A stretch of 64,000 nt of DNA from contig JASFXZ010000001.1 of NCBI GenBank assembly GCA_032209605.1, forward strand, positions 32,120,619 to 32,184,618, written 5' to 3'. The DNA is from Mactromeris polynyma (lineage: Eukaryota > Mollusca > Bivalvia > Venerida > Mactridae). The position numbers and the translations under genes were made by a program. The notes beneath the pieces were generated by a model that saw only the letters and a list, made by a program, of their open reading frames with translations, was not told the origin of the DNA and searched no databases. This document shows positions 53,852-63,725 of the stretch, one piece after another (position 1 is the first letter of the stretch; each line of letters starts with the position of its first letter).

Positions 53852-55470
53852 ATGTTTCCAGGTGATCCAATTAAGGGTATTTCACCAGGACTATGCTTAC
53901 ATCATACGTCAAATCAGATGTTAACGTACATGCACCAGCTAAACATGAACTTTGTTACACCCAACGAGTGGATGCCTAACTATTCGGATGCCGCCCCAAT
54001 GGATTTTGCCACTTGGGGATCTTTAAACGACGTTTACAGAAGCGGAAAATCTACACTTTGGCAGGCCTTAAACTAGCGGTGTGGAAAGAAGGGCAAAATC
54101 TGGAGCAATCTGTAATTAACAAGACGCTGGAGTCGTGGCCCAAGCGATGTAGGCTGATCTATAACCTCCATAGCAGGGCCCACGCTGTCGTTCGCAATCG
54201 GAGCCAATTGGCGAATTTTAGTTAAAAGTGGCGATAAAAAATTGCGAGTGGCGAATTGGACGATTTCCTGCTTTAAAATACAAATAATCTGAAAGTTGAA
54301 TATAAAATTTGATTGATTTATCCCGTAATACGACCAGCATATCCAGTCTATTGCGGTTTTAGGTCCCGCTAATTAGGCCATTTAACTCGCGTGTCAACTT
54401 GTTTACACAATTTTACGACATACAATAGACCGCTTTACGGTATCGGCGAAGGTGTGAACAACATCGTAAATTCACTAAATTGACCCCCAAAGGTTGATTA
54501 CCAGTGGTTTTAAATGGTGTGCTATTGTGTAACAAAGACAATGGATTGATTGAAGTAATCAGCGACAGTTCATCATTAGATTGAGAATGTTGCAAAATAA
54601 AACCGGTGACAGCTCGTGGCACGTTTTCGGATGGTACGTACTTTCGGACAAAATTTTATATTGATGCAATATAAATTTCTGTAAATTTCTGGTTGGAGAG
54701 TATTCAGCTAAGAAACTCCAAATTTCTACAAAATCGTTACCTTCAGTTATCTTGAACAAATTAAATCAAAATTGAATGAAACTACTTCATTTTGAAATGA
54801 AAAGAGAATGTTAAACACATTATGTGGGGAAAGCCTCAAATAATCTGTAACTATGGTAATTTAATATGCATTATTTTAATGCTTTAAGTATACTCCATCT
54901 TTTAACTTTGAAAATAACATTGTTTCAGATTCAGACGAAACAAGTTTATGCAAAAGGCTGAGATCTTGGATGATTATGAGACCAATGGAGGTGGTGCCAG
55001 GAATGAAAAAATGAAAACACCTCTGTGAATGATCTCCTGTGGAAGCACTGAACATGCTGATGTTGGAATGCAATTATTATCTTTTTTTATTTTGAATAAA
55101 AATGTACTTAAGTTACCATACATGTTGCTTTTCTTATTCTGTATTATATAAAAAAAGTATAATGTGTGCTACATTTTGTACTTATAAACATGCTGGATAA
55201 ATACACATGTCAGAAACACACACATAACACCAAAACTCAGTACATGTACTATTGTTACACAGATTGGACTTAAATGGACATTAATTATTATAAATCAATT
55301 ATTGTGCACGCAATGCGTCAATGCGCACTCGCGCGCCGCGCAAAGTGGCTCCTACTTTTTTTAAGCCAGTGTGGGCCCTGCATAGAACACCTTTTTGCAA
55401 TGAAATTGTAAATTATGTGTCAATTATAGATCGAATAAAAGTGTTTCAAAACTGGTGAATCACCTCTCGT
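53852..55470 (+). pseudogene. Tc1/mariner transposase C-terminal remnant
   Basis: It reads LCLHHTSNQMLTYMHQLN, NEWMPNYSDAAPMDFATWGS, then after a frameshift near 54030 KRKIYTLAGLKLAV, NKTLESWPKRCRLIYNLH. The DAAPMDFxxWG motif carries the last Asp of the DDD/E triad of IS630-Tc1-mariner transposases; the HTS segment is the region of the second Asp, which is missing. The N-terminus is absent. The tail is interrupted at 54174 by a 1.2-kb element and seems to continue after 55385 (HRTPFCNEIVN). The gene is dead. Confidence 0.75.
54174..55380. mobile_element. CAGGG-type (hAT-like) element inside the Tc1 remnant, 5-bp duplication
   Basis: Ends are CAGGGCCCACGCTG and CCAGTGTGGGCCCTG. The direct repeat CATAG (54169-54173, 55381-55385) abuts both. 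1207 bp. The subterminal regions are GC-rich (TGGCGAATTGG at the left, CGCGCGCCGCGCAAAGTGG at the right). Minus-strand open frames near 54413-54759 have no transposase motif. Confidence 0.8.
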
Positions 55471-55647
55471 ATTGTGTAACGCTTGTATTTTCATACATTA
55501 CATTGACTTCAAAGTAGAAGGGCAACGGTCAATAATGGCCTGTCTCAATTATTAATCTATAAAACATGAAATATGAAAACTGTACAGGATATTTCCAGAG
55601 TTTCTTTGTTTTAGATCAACCATGCTTCAGTCATTATCATGCATATA

Positions 55648-55765
55648 ATTTAGGCTATTTTGGAAAAAGACCCTAGACAAATTGGGAAACTTTTCGTTGC
55701 TTAATTTGCCAATTAGGGAAGAAATTTAATCGCTTCAACTTCAATTTGGGCTTTTTTATCTAAGT
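55648..55765. repeat. Family D, diverged fragment
   Basis: TTTAGGCTATTTTGGAAAAAGACC, cut short here, is followed by AAATTGGGAAAC and AATTAGGGAAG words of family D. Confidence 0.4.
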
Positions 55766-55769
55766 TATA

Positions 55770-56210
55770 TATATAAAACAAGCATTCTAATCAACATTTC
55801 TTATATCAACTATCAAAAAAGATGCACAAAATATTCACAAACATTTATGACACAGGGGACAATAATGGCAAGAATAATTAAAAGAGCTTCGAAAGAGAGA
55901 GACTTAAGTAGCTACAGGGAACGCCACAAGATGAGCAGTGGTTAAATAGGTGTACCATTTTACCATGAATACACTCATTCCAACAGCCAATTATCATTGA
56001 CACCAATCTATCAGAAAAGTTTGTCTTCAAAAATATATAATAAACCAACATAATTCAGAATTTAAACGAACTACAAAGCGCACTCAATTGTTCAATCATT
56101 TCCAACGCTTTCAGCTTCCAATATTTAATCTTGTTGTAAAGGAAACCTGTTAAACAGCCGCATGGACAAGAGCGTGAACTTGAGGGATTTGATCTTGAAT
56201 AAACAACATG
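55770..56210. other. Unassigned DNA with a family A fragment
   Basis: AGTAGCTACAGGGAACGCCA at 55909-55928 is a minus-strand fragment of family A. Otherwise nothing recognised. Confidence 0.4.
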
Positions 56211-56214
56211 ACAA

Positions 56215-56515
56215 GCAAGGGTCGTGTAGTATTTTGATCATGTCACCAAGCGCTTGATTCCATCATTGGAAGAGTTTATGATCGCAAAAACGTGGTATAG
56301 ACGATTTTCAGAGGTATCTGGATTTTAGCATTCCCGGTTATCATTTTGACAAGTAATTTCAGCAAACCAGTCGGGAATGAACTAATAAATACCCCATAAC
56401 AAATATTAACAATGTTTCGGAAGATCGCAGCTCCCAGCCAAGACAGCGTGAGTGGCCTGTCAAATCCGGGAGTCTCCGCGGAAATCGGGAGAGTTCACAT
56501 GTATTTCAATGACGA
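56215..56515 (+). repeat. Dispersed repeat family C, copy 2
   Basis: It is the inverted counterpart of 27990-28295. GTCACCAAGCGCTTGATTCC, CCGGTTATCATTTTGACAAG, CGATCGCAGCTCCCAGC-like and GGAGAGTTCACATGTATT correspond block by block. It is GC-richer than its surroundings. Confidence 0.65.
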
Positions 56516-56519
56516 AATT

Positions 56520-57525
56520 CGAAAATATCCAAATGCATTTTTTTACATTTATTTCTCAGCTGACCAGTAATATACCAGGTCGATTCTGTAGATTTTTTTA
56601 AGGGGCTTCTGAATCTGACTGGGAATTATTTTTCTGATGGGGACGTATATTTGGCTTGGAAATGGGTCCGATAGTCGGGCTAGTGGGAACTACAGAAAAG
56701 GGACTGTAATAACAATGTCTTTTGAGAGACAAAAGAAACTAATTTGTTGATCATCAATTTAATCATTAAGATTATTATGTAACACTTGTACTGCAGGTAG
56801 CTGTATGCAGATCGCATGTCTAGCCACTACCTTCAAATCAATGTTTTATCAGCAGTTTAAACAAGAGTTTTAAACATGCTTGGATGTTACCGATTATCAA
56901 ACAGCAACATGCAGATTTGCATAATAGTTTAGACATATGGCAAATACAAAACATGACTTTAAACAATGAGCCATACTGATAAGCCAACTGAGTAACTGTA
57001 GGGGCTAAAGGCTTTGAGTGACACCATGTTCACATGAGGGAATGCAAAAACGTTATTCAAAACCTTAAAAATCATTTTATAAACACTACGGTTTGCAAAT
57101 ATCATTTTTGTTATGTTAAAATGCATACAATTACTCAAATTATATTAAACAGACAAGATAGCATGGACCAAGTATAACCTTTGGGTACTCAAATATTTGA
57201 CCCAGTTTCAATCATGAGCTGTGTAACATAATAAACTTGTCATACAATATTTTCTTGCCGTCATGGTAGTTATATTCATTATTTACATTGAACAGAGGTC
57301 AAGAAAGCAGAACAAATCCGTTTATTGCTTCAAAAGTGGTAATTTCATGATCGTACCCCACCCACCAGTTGAACCACGAGGGAAGAAAACTGGGTCAGTA
57401 TGTCTGGCGTGATTTTTAGCCTAATAACAAAATAAATAAGTGTGTCATCGCGATTCTACAGACAATATCGATATATTTGATCGATTCTGATCCAATTCCC
57501 CTTTAAATAATACACAACAAACAGA
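56520..57525. other. Unassigned DNA
   Basis: GACTGGGAATTATTTTTC and GGGACGTATATTTGGCTTGG at 56616-56660 recall 46489-46525, a minor dispersed repeat. No exon recognised. Confidence 0.35.
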
Positions 57526-57530
57526 CTTAC

Positions 57531-57750
57531 CTGAATATTTTGATATTTTTTGCCCAGGCATTCGATCCAGACAAGTACCTCCAATTTGAAGAGCTTCGTC
57601 TGCTACAACTTGTTACCTCCCGTGATTTGTTTTCAAAGCATCCAAAAATTGATCTGGGACAAATGATATCGTTGTTTTTTATCCCCGACAAGCCTAACAA
57701 TGCAACTAACGAATTACAGCAATACAATTCTCATTTTAAAATACAATGAA
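57531..57750 (-). other. Possible 5' UTR exon of the kelch gene, or plus-strand exon remnant
   Basis: On the minus strand AAATATTCAG|GTAAGT at 57531 is a strong donor, which would suit a non-coding first exon splicing to the acceptor at 50861. On the plus strand TTTTTTGCCCAG|GCA at 57557 is a good acceptor followed by 62 open codons (AFDPDKYLQFEELRLLQLVT ... YNSHFKIQ) and TGA. I cannot decide between the two; neither matches a family I know. Base composition is less AT-rich than its flanks. Confidence 0.35.
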
Positions 57751-57754
57751 GTAG

Positions 57755-58450
57755 AATGTAGGTGAAGAAATAGATATCTATTTACACACGGAATAAAAAT
57801 GAAGTAGGCATACAGTGCAGACAGTAGGAAAATGGCCGTGCAGCGATCTGACTTTTAACTGGTCCAATTGTTGAATATCAATCATAATATGACCTAAACA
57901 AAAAAACGTCGATCATTTTGAACGACAAACGCTGAAAAAGCAGAAACATCGACTATCAAGATAGTCGATAATACAGTAACAATAAAATAATTAGGGCCTA
58001 CTGCGGGCGATCTAAATTGGCGATTTTTAAAAGGCTAAATACAAAATGTTCAATCTTATGATTAGGCTCTATCAGACTTTATTTCTAAAAATTAAGCAAC
58101 TATACACTATATTCCGATTATAAAAATGGTGAATAGCTCGGTAGGGTAGGCCTAAGTGTTTATCGATTTTTACGATGGCCCACACCCCTGTTTGGATATA
58201 ATTATTAATGTTCGATATTGCTGCGGTGCCTGGAATGTGCCTGTTCCTTGCGACCTGTCTGGAATTGCCTCTGAGCATTACTTACAACGCCGGTATCTAG
58301 AGTTCTGACTGACGGAAATTTGCAGACATTTACAAATATATATAGGGGGGCCTACATTTATAAACTGAATATTTTCTTTGTGGGCAAGGAGAAAGCGAGG
58401 TTCTCTTTCAAATAAATTATTATTGTAAGTGAATGAATTACATAGTCACG
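57755..58450. other. Possible promoter-side region of the kelch gene
   Basis: Single-copy-looking DNA. If 57531-57750 is a kelch UTR exon, the promoter lies here. A minus-strand TATATATTTG at about 58337-58346 is not specific enough to call. Confidence 0.25.
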
Positions 58451-58458
58451 AGCCCTTA

Positions 58459-58768
58459 CCCAGCAAACACATGACGTCAATACGACGTTGGCCCAAAGTT
58501 GGGTTTTAGTCATGACGTCGCGAACCCACAATCCACAATCTCCTTTGCAGAGTTACCGTTCCTTACACTTAAATGTAATGATAGACGATAGTGTAACAGA
58601 GTTCACATTCCAACGTCATTCTCGATAGCTCTCGTGTATTTCCGTACCACTTAATTACTCGGATAACACGTAGTTGGCCGAGGATTTCCGAATGAATCCA
58701 ACGTCTAACCAACGTTAAAACCCCGACGTCCGTGCAACGTCGATTTACGACGTTGTCGTAACGCTGGA
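58459..58768. mobile_element. ACGT-rich TIR element
   Basis: CCAGCAAACACATGACGTCA...GACGTTGG at the left and AACGTCGATTTACGACGTTG...AACGCTGG at the right form diverged inverted ends. GACGTC, AACGTT and ACGTTG words are dense, making it CpG-rich in an AT-rich region. Confidence 0.55.
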
Positions 58769-59041
58769 TCATCGTCGGAAGCGGGTATAAATAAATTTTC
58801 ATATGGTATATATATATATAAGGTTACCATAATTTTATGAATATTTACATAAATTTGTGTTTGCATAGTGCTTGAAAATCAAATAAATAAAGGGCCTTAT
58901 GGTCGGAGATTATCGCGAAAATATGTGATATACCAGATATATTCCAAATTGACCATTAAACGCATATATTAATTGTCATTATTTGGTTGATATTTTCATT
59001 ATCACATATCATCCAGAACTTACATTTCTCATTTCATAAGG

Positions 59042-59200
59042 CTAAACAGGCGCGGATCCACGAGGGCGGGGACAAGGGAATTGGAAATGTATATTCGTCA
59101 AAAATGATCGTAATGGCGACGTTGGATAGACGTCGAGTTTCTGTCGTCTATCCAATTTGCAACACCAACCAAAATCCAATGTGCACAATTTTTTGATAAA
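59042..59200 (+). repeat. Repeat fragment with an 11-bp perfect hairpin
   Basis: CAGGCGCGGATCCACGAGGG resembles the end of a widespread element. TTGGATAGACG ... CGTCTATCCAA (about 59123-59156) is a perfect 11-bp inverted pair with a 12-base loop. Confidence 0.4.
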
Positions 59201-59306
59201 AATAATGCATGTATCATGTATTGACAATCACATTACAATGAAATACCCCCCAAAAAAACAACGTGATATTGTGACAAGGTGATCTGCCATTTTACATCCA
59301 TTCTAT

Positions 59307-59872
59307 TGAGGTACTTCGATCACCAACTACAGTGGTTGGATGACAAAACTCAGTCTAGTTCATCTATGGCCACTCTTAGAATTTGGAGGGTTGAACACCC
59401 TATAGAGGTGTACCGAATATAGACTATAGATCAACCGAACTAAATCGGATGTTGAACCATAGTTAATGTTTGTAAAAGAGAGAGAATACGTAGCTACAGG
59501 CAACGCAACATACACAAGACAGTGACTCCCCACGCAGACCTGAGGGAAAACAACAATCCACAAAACATAAGGCACTTAAGGAGGTCAAAGGGTACACATG
59601 TTAAAGAACAGAGGCACAAGGAATGGCCCGGCGGACCACAAGGAATAACTATGAGAATCAAAGTGGACAGTGAAGAAAGGGGGAGGGGGATTCATGTACA
59701 GAAAAGATTACAAGACAAGTCAAGACAACTGGCCACAACAGGCCGAAACCGGGCATAACACCTCTATATAGTATTCAAACCTCCAATTTCGAAGAGGTAA
59801 CCAGACCAAACTGAATTTTATCATCAACCACAGTCACCATAGTCACTATAGTTGGTGATCGAAGTGCCTCAA
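59307..59872. mobile_element. Long-TIR element with family A inside
   Basis: The arms are about 105 bp: TTGAGGTACTTCGATCACCA, then AATTTGGAGGGTTGAACACC and CTATAGAGGTGT on the left; the inverse ACACCTCTATATAG, AAACCTCCAATTTCGAAG and TGGTGATCGAAGTGCCTCAA on the right. The middle, 59460-59757, is the minus-strand copy of family A. No clean target duplication could be fixed. Confidence 0.75.
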
Positions 59873-60064
59873 TGTTAGTCACGGCCGGGAGGCTCTCTTT
59901 TGATTCCTTTTTTTTCATTTTGATCATGGGAGGAGAAGTTTTTGTTAAACAAATGCTGTCAAAGCATGTGAACTTTTACAGAATAACGAAAACGAATTGG
60001 GTTTCGAAAACGTATAATGCATACATTTTCTATGAAAAGGTTCACATTTCAGTGAAAATGTAAA

Positions 60065-60230
60065 TTTTATGCAACTTTCCTGTACCATTCATTGCACCCC
60101 TATTTCAATTCATGTTAACCCTCGCACATCCTCAGTGTCTAATGGTTTGTAGACTGTAGTTTTCCCGGGGGTCTGTGTGAAGAGGCATTGTCTTGCGTAT
60201 ACATGTGGCATTCCCTGTAATAACTTTAAA
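60065..60230 (+). repeat. Dispersed repeat family A, copy 4
   Basis: CATTGCACCCCTATTTCAAT, CCTCAGTGTCTAATG, AGTTTTCCCGGGGGTCTGTG and GGCATTCCCTGTAA match the plus-strand copies at 14925 and 18470. It lies in inverse orientation to the copy inside 59307-59872. Confidence 0.6.
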
Positions 60231-60454
60231 CATATGATCGGCGCAAATTGAAATAAGCAAAGATGTTTGAGTTTTATTGGTAAAGATTTAGAGTTATTTC
60301 ACAAACACATGTTAATAGGATCAATAAATTAAGACAACCAAATTTTAAAATTTTGCTTCCGTTCTTTTAATCGAATTTATGAATATGTCCAACATTAATA
60401 GCATAATATTACAAATAGTAAGTTACATGTTCAATAAAATTTAATAAGCGCGTA

Positions 60455-60803
60455 AAGTTCAATGGACACTACCAATGGTCCTGTAATAGTGTCTTGATAC
60501 ACACTTCGTCGCCTTTTTTCCAGAACCCCGTAACTCATATTTTGGCGGTTTCGAGTATTTGGTATCGTTGAGAGCGTCTTTCCAAGCGTTTTCTATCTGT
60601 ACTACTTATATTGTTCTGGAATGCCCATAACTGAAATGAAATGCAATTCCATAACCCCGTATGTAACAAAACTACAGGAGGGTAAAACTTTAAAGTTGTT
60701 TTTCTCAAAAAGACGAAATGCAAGTTATGGGGTTCTGGAAATAATGCGACGAAATGTATATCAAAACGCCAATACAGGACAATTGGTATTGTCCATTGAA
60801 CTT
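60455..60803. repeat. Imperfect long inverted repeat, arms about 85 bp
   Basis: AAAGTTCAATGGACACTACC ... CACTTCGTCGCCTTTTTTCC then AGAACCCCGTAACT at 60456-60536 is mirrored by AGTTATGGGGTTCTGGAAAT ... GACAATTGGTATTGTCCATT at 60723-60800. The spacer, about 185 bp, also contains CCCATAACTGAAATG. A 102-codon open frame across it is a by-product of symmetry. Confidence 0.75.
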
Positions 60804-60876
60804 CCACAAACAATTCATCGGTATTTATTTTTTGTAAAAACATGTAATAAAAAACAAGTACATTTATTTAATACTT

Positions 60877-60962
60877 CATATCGAGGGTTCAGCGCAAGAC
60901 TATCCTAACTCCTAGTATTTATATAGGAGTTAGTATAGTCTTGCACTGAACCCTCGAATATG
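60877..60962. repeat. Near-perfect hairpin, 38-bp arms
   Basis: CATATCGAGGGTTCAGCGCA then AGACTATCCTAACTCCTA pairs with TAGGAGTTAGTATAGTCTTG then CACTGAACCCTCGAATATG. There are about two mismatches and one extra base, with a short AT loop. It has precursor-miRNA-like size, but could be the fused ends of a foldback element. Confidence 0.8.
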
Positions 60963-60964
60963 CG

Positions 60965-62480
60965 TATTTATCGTGTCTAAATCCATATAATAAATAATAA
61001 TTGGACCTGTTTTCTTTAAACTGTGTCAATGATATTAAAACTTTGGAATCCTCGAAGGCGTACAATGGTTAGAAAATACTTATCCCTTATATAGTCCTCA
61101 TCGTACTTTGTATTGAACCCGTTTGACTGTCACAACTGTAGAAACTTTGTAGACTTTGTCAAATTAACATAACATTGGTTAACATAACATTGTTTTGTTT
61201 CATTTGGACTAAAATAAATATACTATAAGGTTACTGCACATATATAGTTTCGGTATTGCATTTAGTGTATCCAGCCACTCTTATTGAAGCCATCATGGAA
61301 TTTTGTGAAGGACATCTTTAATTCTTAAATCTGGAAAATGGTTCTAATTATTTTACAACCATCAATATCTTTGATCCAAGAATCAATCAAACTAATCAAT
61401 GCTGTATGACAGAACTTATTGCCAGATTACCTTTTGTAAAGGGTGGAGGCTATACGTCTCTCAAATATTTTGAAATACATGAAGTGGATAGGATATACGA
61501 TAATTTTCGGCCAGTTTCCTACTTTTCTGATTCAATAAAGGGCAAAACACGTGCTTCTTCAAGTTTATGATGGAAAATTGTTTATTTTAATTGTTTTTTT
61601 CACTGTGCACGTGTAATATGATATTAAGTATATTGTAAACATTTAACTGTCATTGTTTCGTTGTTAATGCCGGCCATACTGAAATTAAGTTTGCTTAATA
61701 TATACAATCAATGACCAAAATGGAGCTCTTAACGTCACGTCATTTTTAATGTGGTTATTTCAGATTTCCATTGACGTGTACGTTATTAACAAAGCAGGAT
61801 ATAGACTAACCAATTGTTACTAATATCTTGAAACATAACGTTAAGCCTTTTTGGTTATAATTGATATGGCAAGAATACTGTAATATGGCAACTGTAAGTA
61901 CATGTAGTTTCCAGCACCTATCCTTGAAAATCATCTTTCAACTGTATTTCTGTTAGTATTTTTTCTATCAACAGGTTTAGGTCCCACCATATATTTTATT
62001 CTGTATTACGATGACCAGCATGTCAAATTGTTATCAGGTTTCCATTCATTTTCCAGTTTGAGCCATGACAAAGCGCACTGTTTTCATGAAGATCCTATAC
62101 ACACATCTCACTGATTACATTACATTGTATATAAATACGGCTATAGTTCACCGTCGTATGAATGAAATAACCTACATCATTCTGTCTAGATTCTACGCCG
62201 TTTATCTTTTTTAAAGATATTTCATGTTACTATTCATATTTCAATTTGTAGAAATAAAGGTACACACTTCGTTGAAACACATACACCACAAAAACATAAA
62301 ACTAGCCATAAATTATCGGCTAAATTATCGTTTTTCGCTTCCTTCCAATTCGGTACCCCGATGTCTAACTTATAATTGAATTTCTGTTTGTTTAAAAGAA
62401 TTGAAATTGTTCGCTGAATTATTCCCCCCAGTTAGCTATTTTTCCGTGTGAATACCCTTTTTTGTCTAGGCCTAACGATC
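60965..62480. other. Unassigned AT-rich DNA
   Basis: No coding exon, RNA gene or repeat family was recognised. Sequence looks single-copy within this window. Confidence 0.4.
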
Positions 62481-62497
62481 GTTTCTTTACCCCCGTC

Positions 62498-62520
62498 AGC
62501 CCCCCCCCCCCCCCCCCCCT
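62498..62520. repeat. C homopolymer tract
   Basis: A nearly pure run of C (about 20 bases) ends in TCTGTC. It is a likely site of assembly or length variation. Confidence 0.8.
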
Positions 62521-62638
62521 CTGTCGATTCTTTTATAAGATTATTATTATCGCGTGGGATATTGCAGATGAAGTTCAGTAAGATCAATACCGATTTCTCT
62601 GTGACTCTACTCTGTACGTCCGTATACATCCCTCTAGA

Positions 62639-63283
62639 CAAGGGCCCGGGATTATAACGGATACTTAGACTTGGCGCTCAAATCTAGAATCACAAAATTT
62701 ACTGTTATTAGTCTGATATTGAAAATTTGTGTGTGAAAGATGAAAATGTCAATCGAGTGCTAAATATAATTATTGGTCTATTTTCATTGCGATTTTATGG
62801 ACATTACGAGATATCGGAGTAATTATTAGGTTTCAGTTCCACACTTAGAATAAATAATAAATTACTCATAAATCTCATATCACACTTAGCTCTCTATGAA
62901 AAAAGGGCCACACAGAATATTCAGCACTCATTTTACATTATCATACATTTTAATACTCAATGTGAGTCACTATCGATCGGTCTCAAAGAGTCAATTTTGT
63001 GATTTGAGATATCTCAAAGCATCTCAATTAGAAATCTCAGCTCCGTATGAGATTTACTCAAAATCGAGACTGAGATTGAGACAAATCTCATTTGAATCTC
63101 TCGAAAAAAAATCATCTCATCTTTTTTGTTTCGTAATACCGTTTTTTTAGTCCGGTCTCAGATGAAGAAAATCTCAACAATTTGAGACCATATTTGAGCT
63201 GAGATTTAGCTAAAATTGAGATGATTCGGGAGATCGGGGCCTGAGTGCTGAGTGTTAGTATCGGTTAAGATCCCGGGCCTTGG
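62639..63283. mobile_element. MITE with GGCCCGGGATTATAACGG ends, containing a nested MITE
   Basis: Left CAAGGGCCCGGGATTATAAC then GGATACTTAGACTTGGCGCT; right GAGTGCTGAGTGTTAGTATC then GGTTAAGATCCCGGGCCTTG is the inverse. The same family as the minisatellite-bearing element at 51161-52908. The right-hand third is the nested ATCTCAG MITE. Confidence 0.8.
63000..63241 (-). mobile_element. ATCTCAG-rich MITE, copy 3 (nested)
   Basis: The end GATTCGGGAGATCGGGGCC on the right is the inverse of the left end of the copies at 21272 and 39116. AGATTGAGACAAATCTCATT lies inside. The left end is decayed (GAGATATCTCAAAGCATCTC). Confidence 0.7.
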
Positions 63284-63469
63284 AAGGATTTGTTGTTGGT
63301 GGTGACATTGGTATATTTTTAACCGCCCGAGCCAATAATTCATGCGAGGAGTTTTTACCACTCTGCCTTATTACATTGGGCATAACATAAATAATGTGGC
63401 CCTGAAGTAATTAACTCTTCAGAGCTTATTTTATCTGCCTGTTTTGTCTTGTAATTTGATGCGACGAAA

Positions 63470-63725
63470 AAGAACAGGGGTCCTTTTCACAAACACTTTA
63501 AGTCAGCAACTTGATTTTAGACTTTCAATTTGCAATTTATCAGCCTTTTGCCCTCATTAAATCTAAACGATTACATTTTTATCTGAATACTATTTGTTAC
63601 CCTCTGAAAACTTTTGCCAAGTTTTCAAGAAGTGTATTATTATAGCAACATAGGACTTATGAACATTCAACATTTTACAGTCTAATTCTGAGTTTCAGTC
63701 TTATAATGTTCATGAATAAGGCTCC
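63470..63725. mobile_element. Short TIR element, copy 2
   Basis: CAGGGGTCCTTTTCACAAAC then ACTTTAAGTC at the left; GTCTTATAATGTTCATGAAT then AAGGCTCCAGGG at the right. Related to 21915-22150. Confidence 0.6.

Noticed and set aside
54413..54759. Transposase for the 1.2-kb CAGGG element
   Set aside because: The minus-strand frames show no hAT or other transposase motif.
60535..60908. Overlapping frames of about 100 codons on both strands
   Set aside because: They lie in a long inverted repeat, whose symmetry gives paired open frames.
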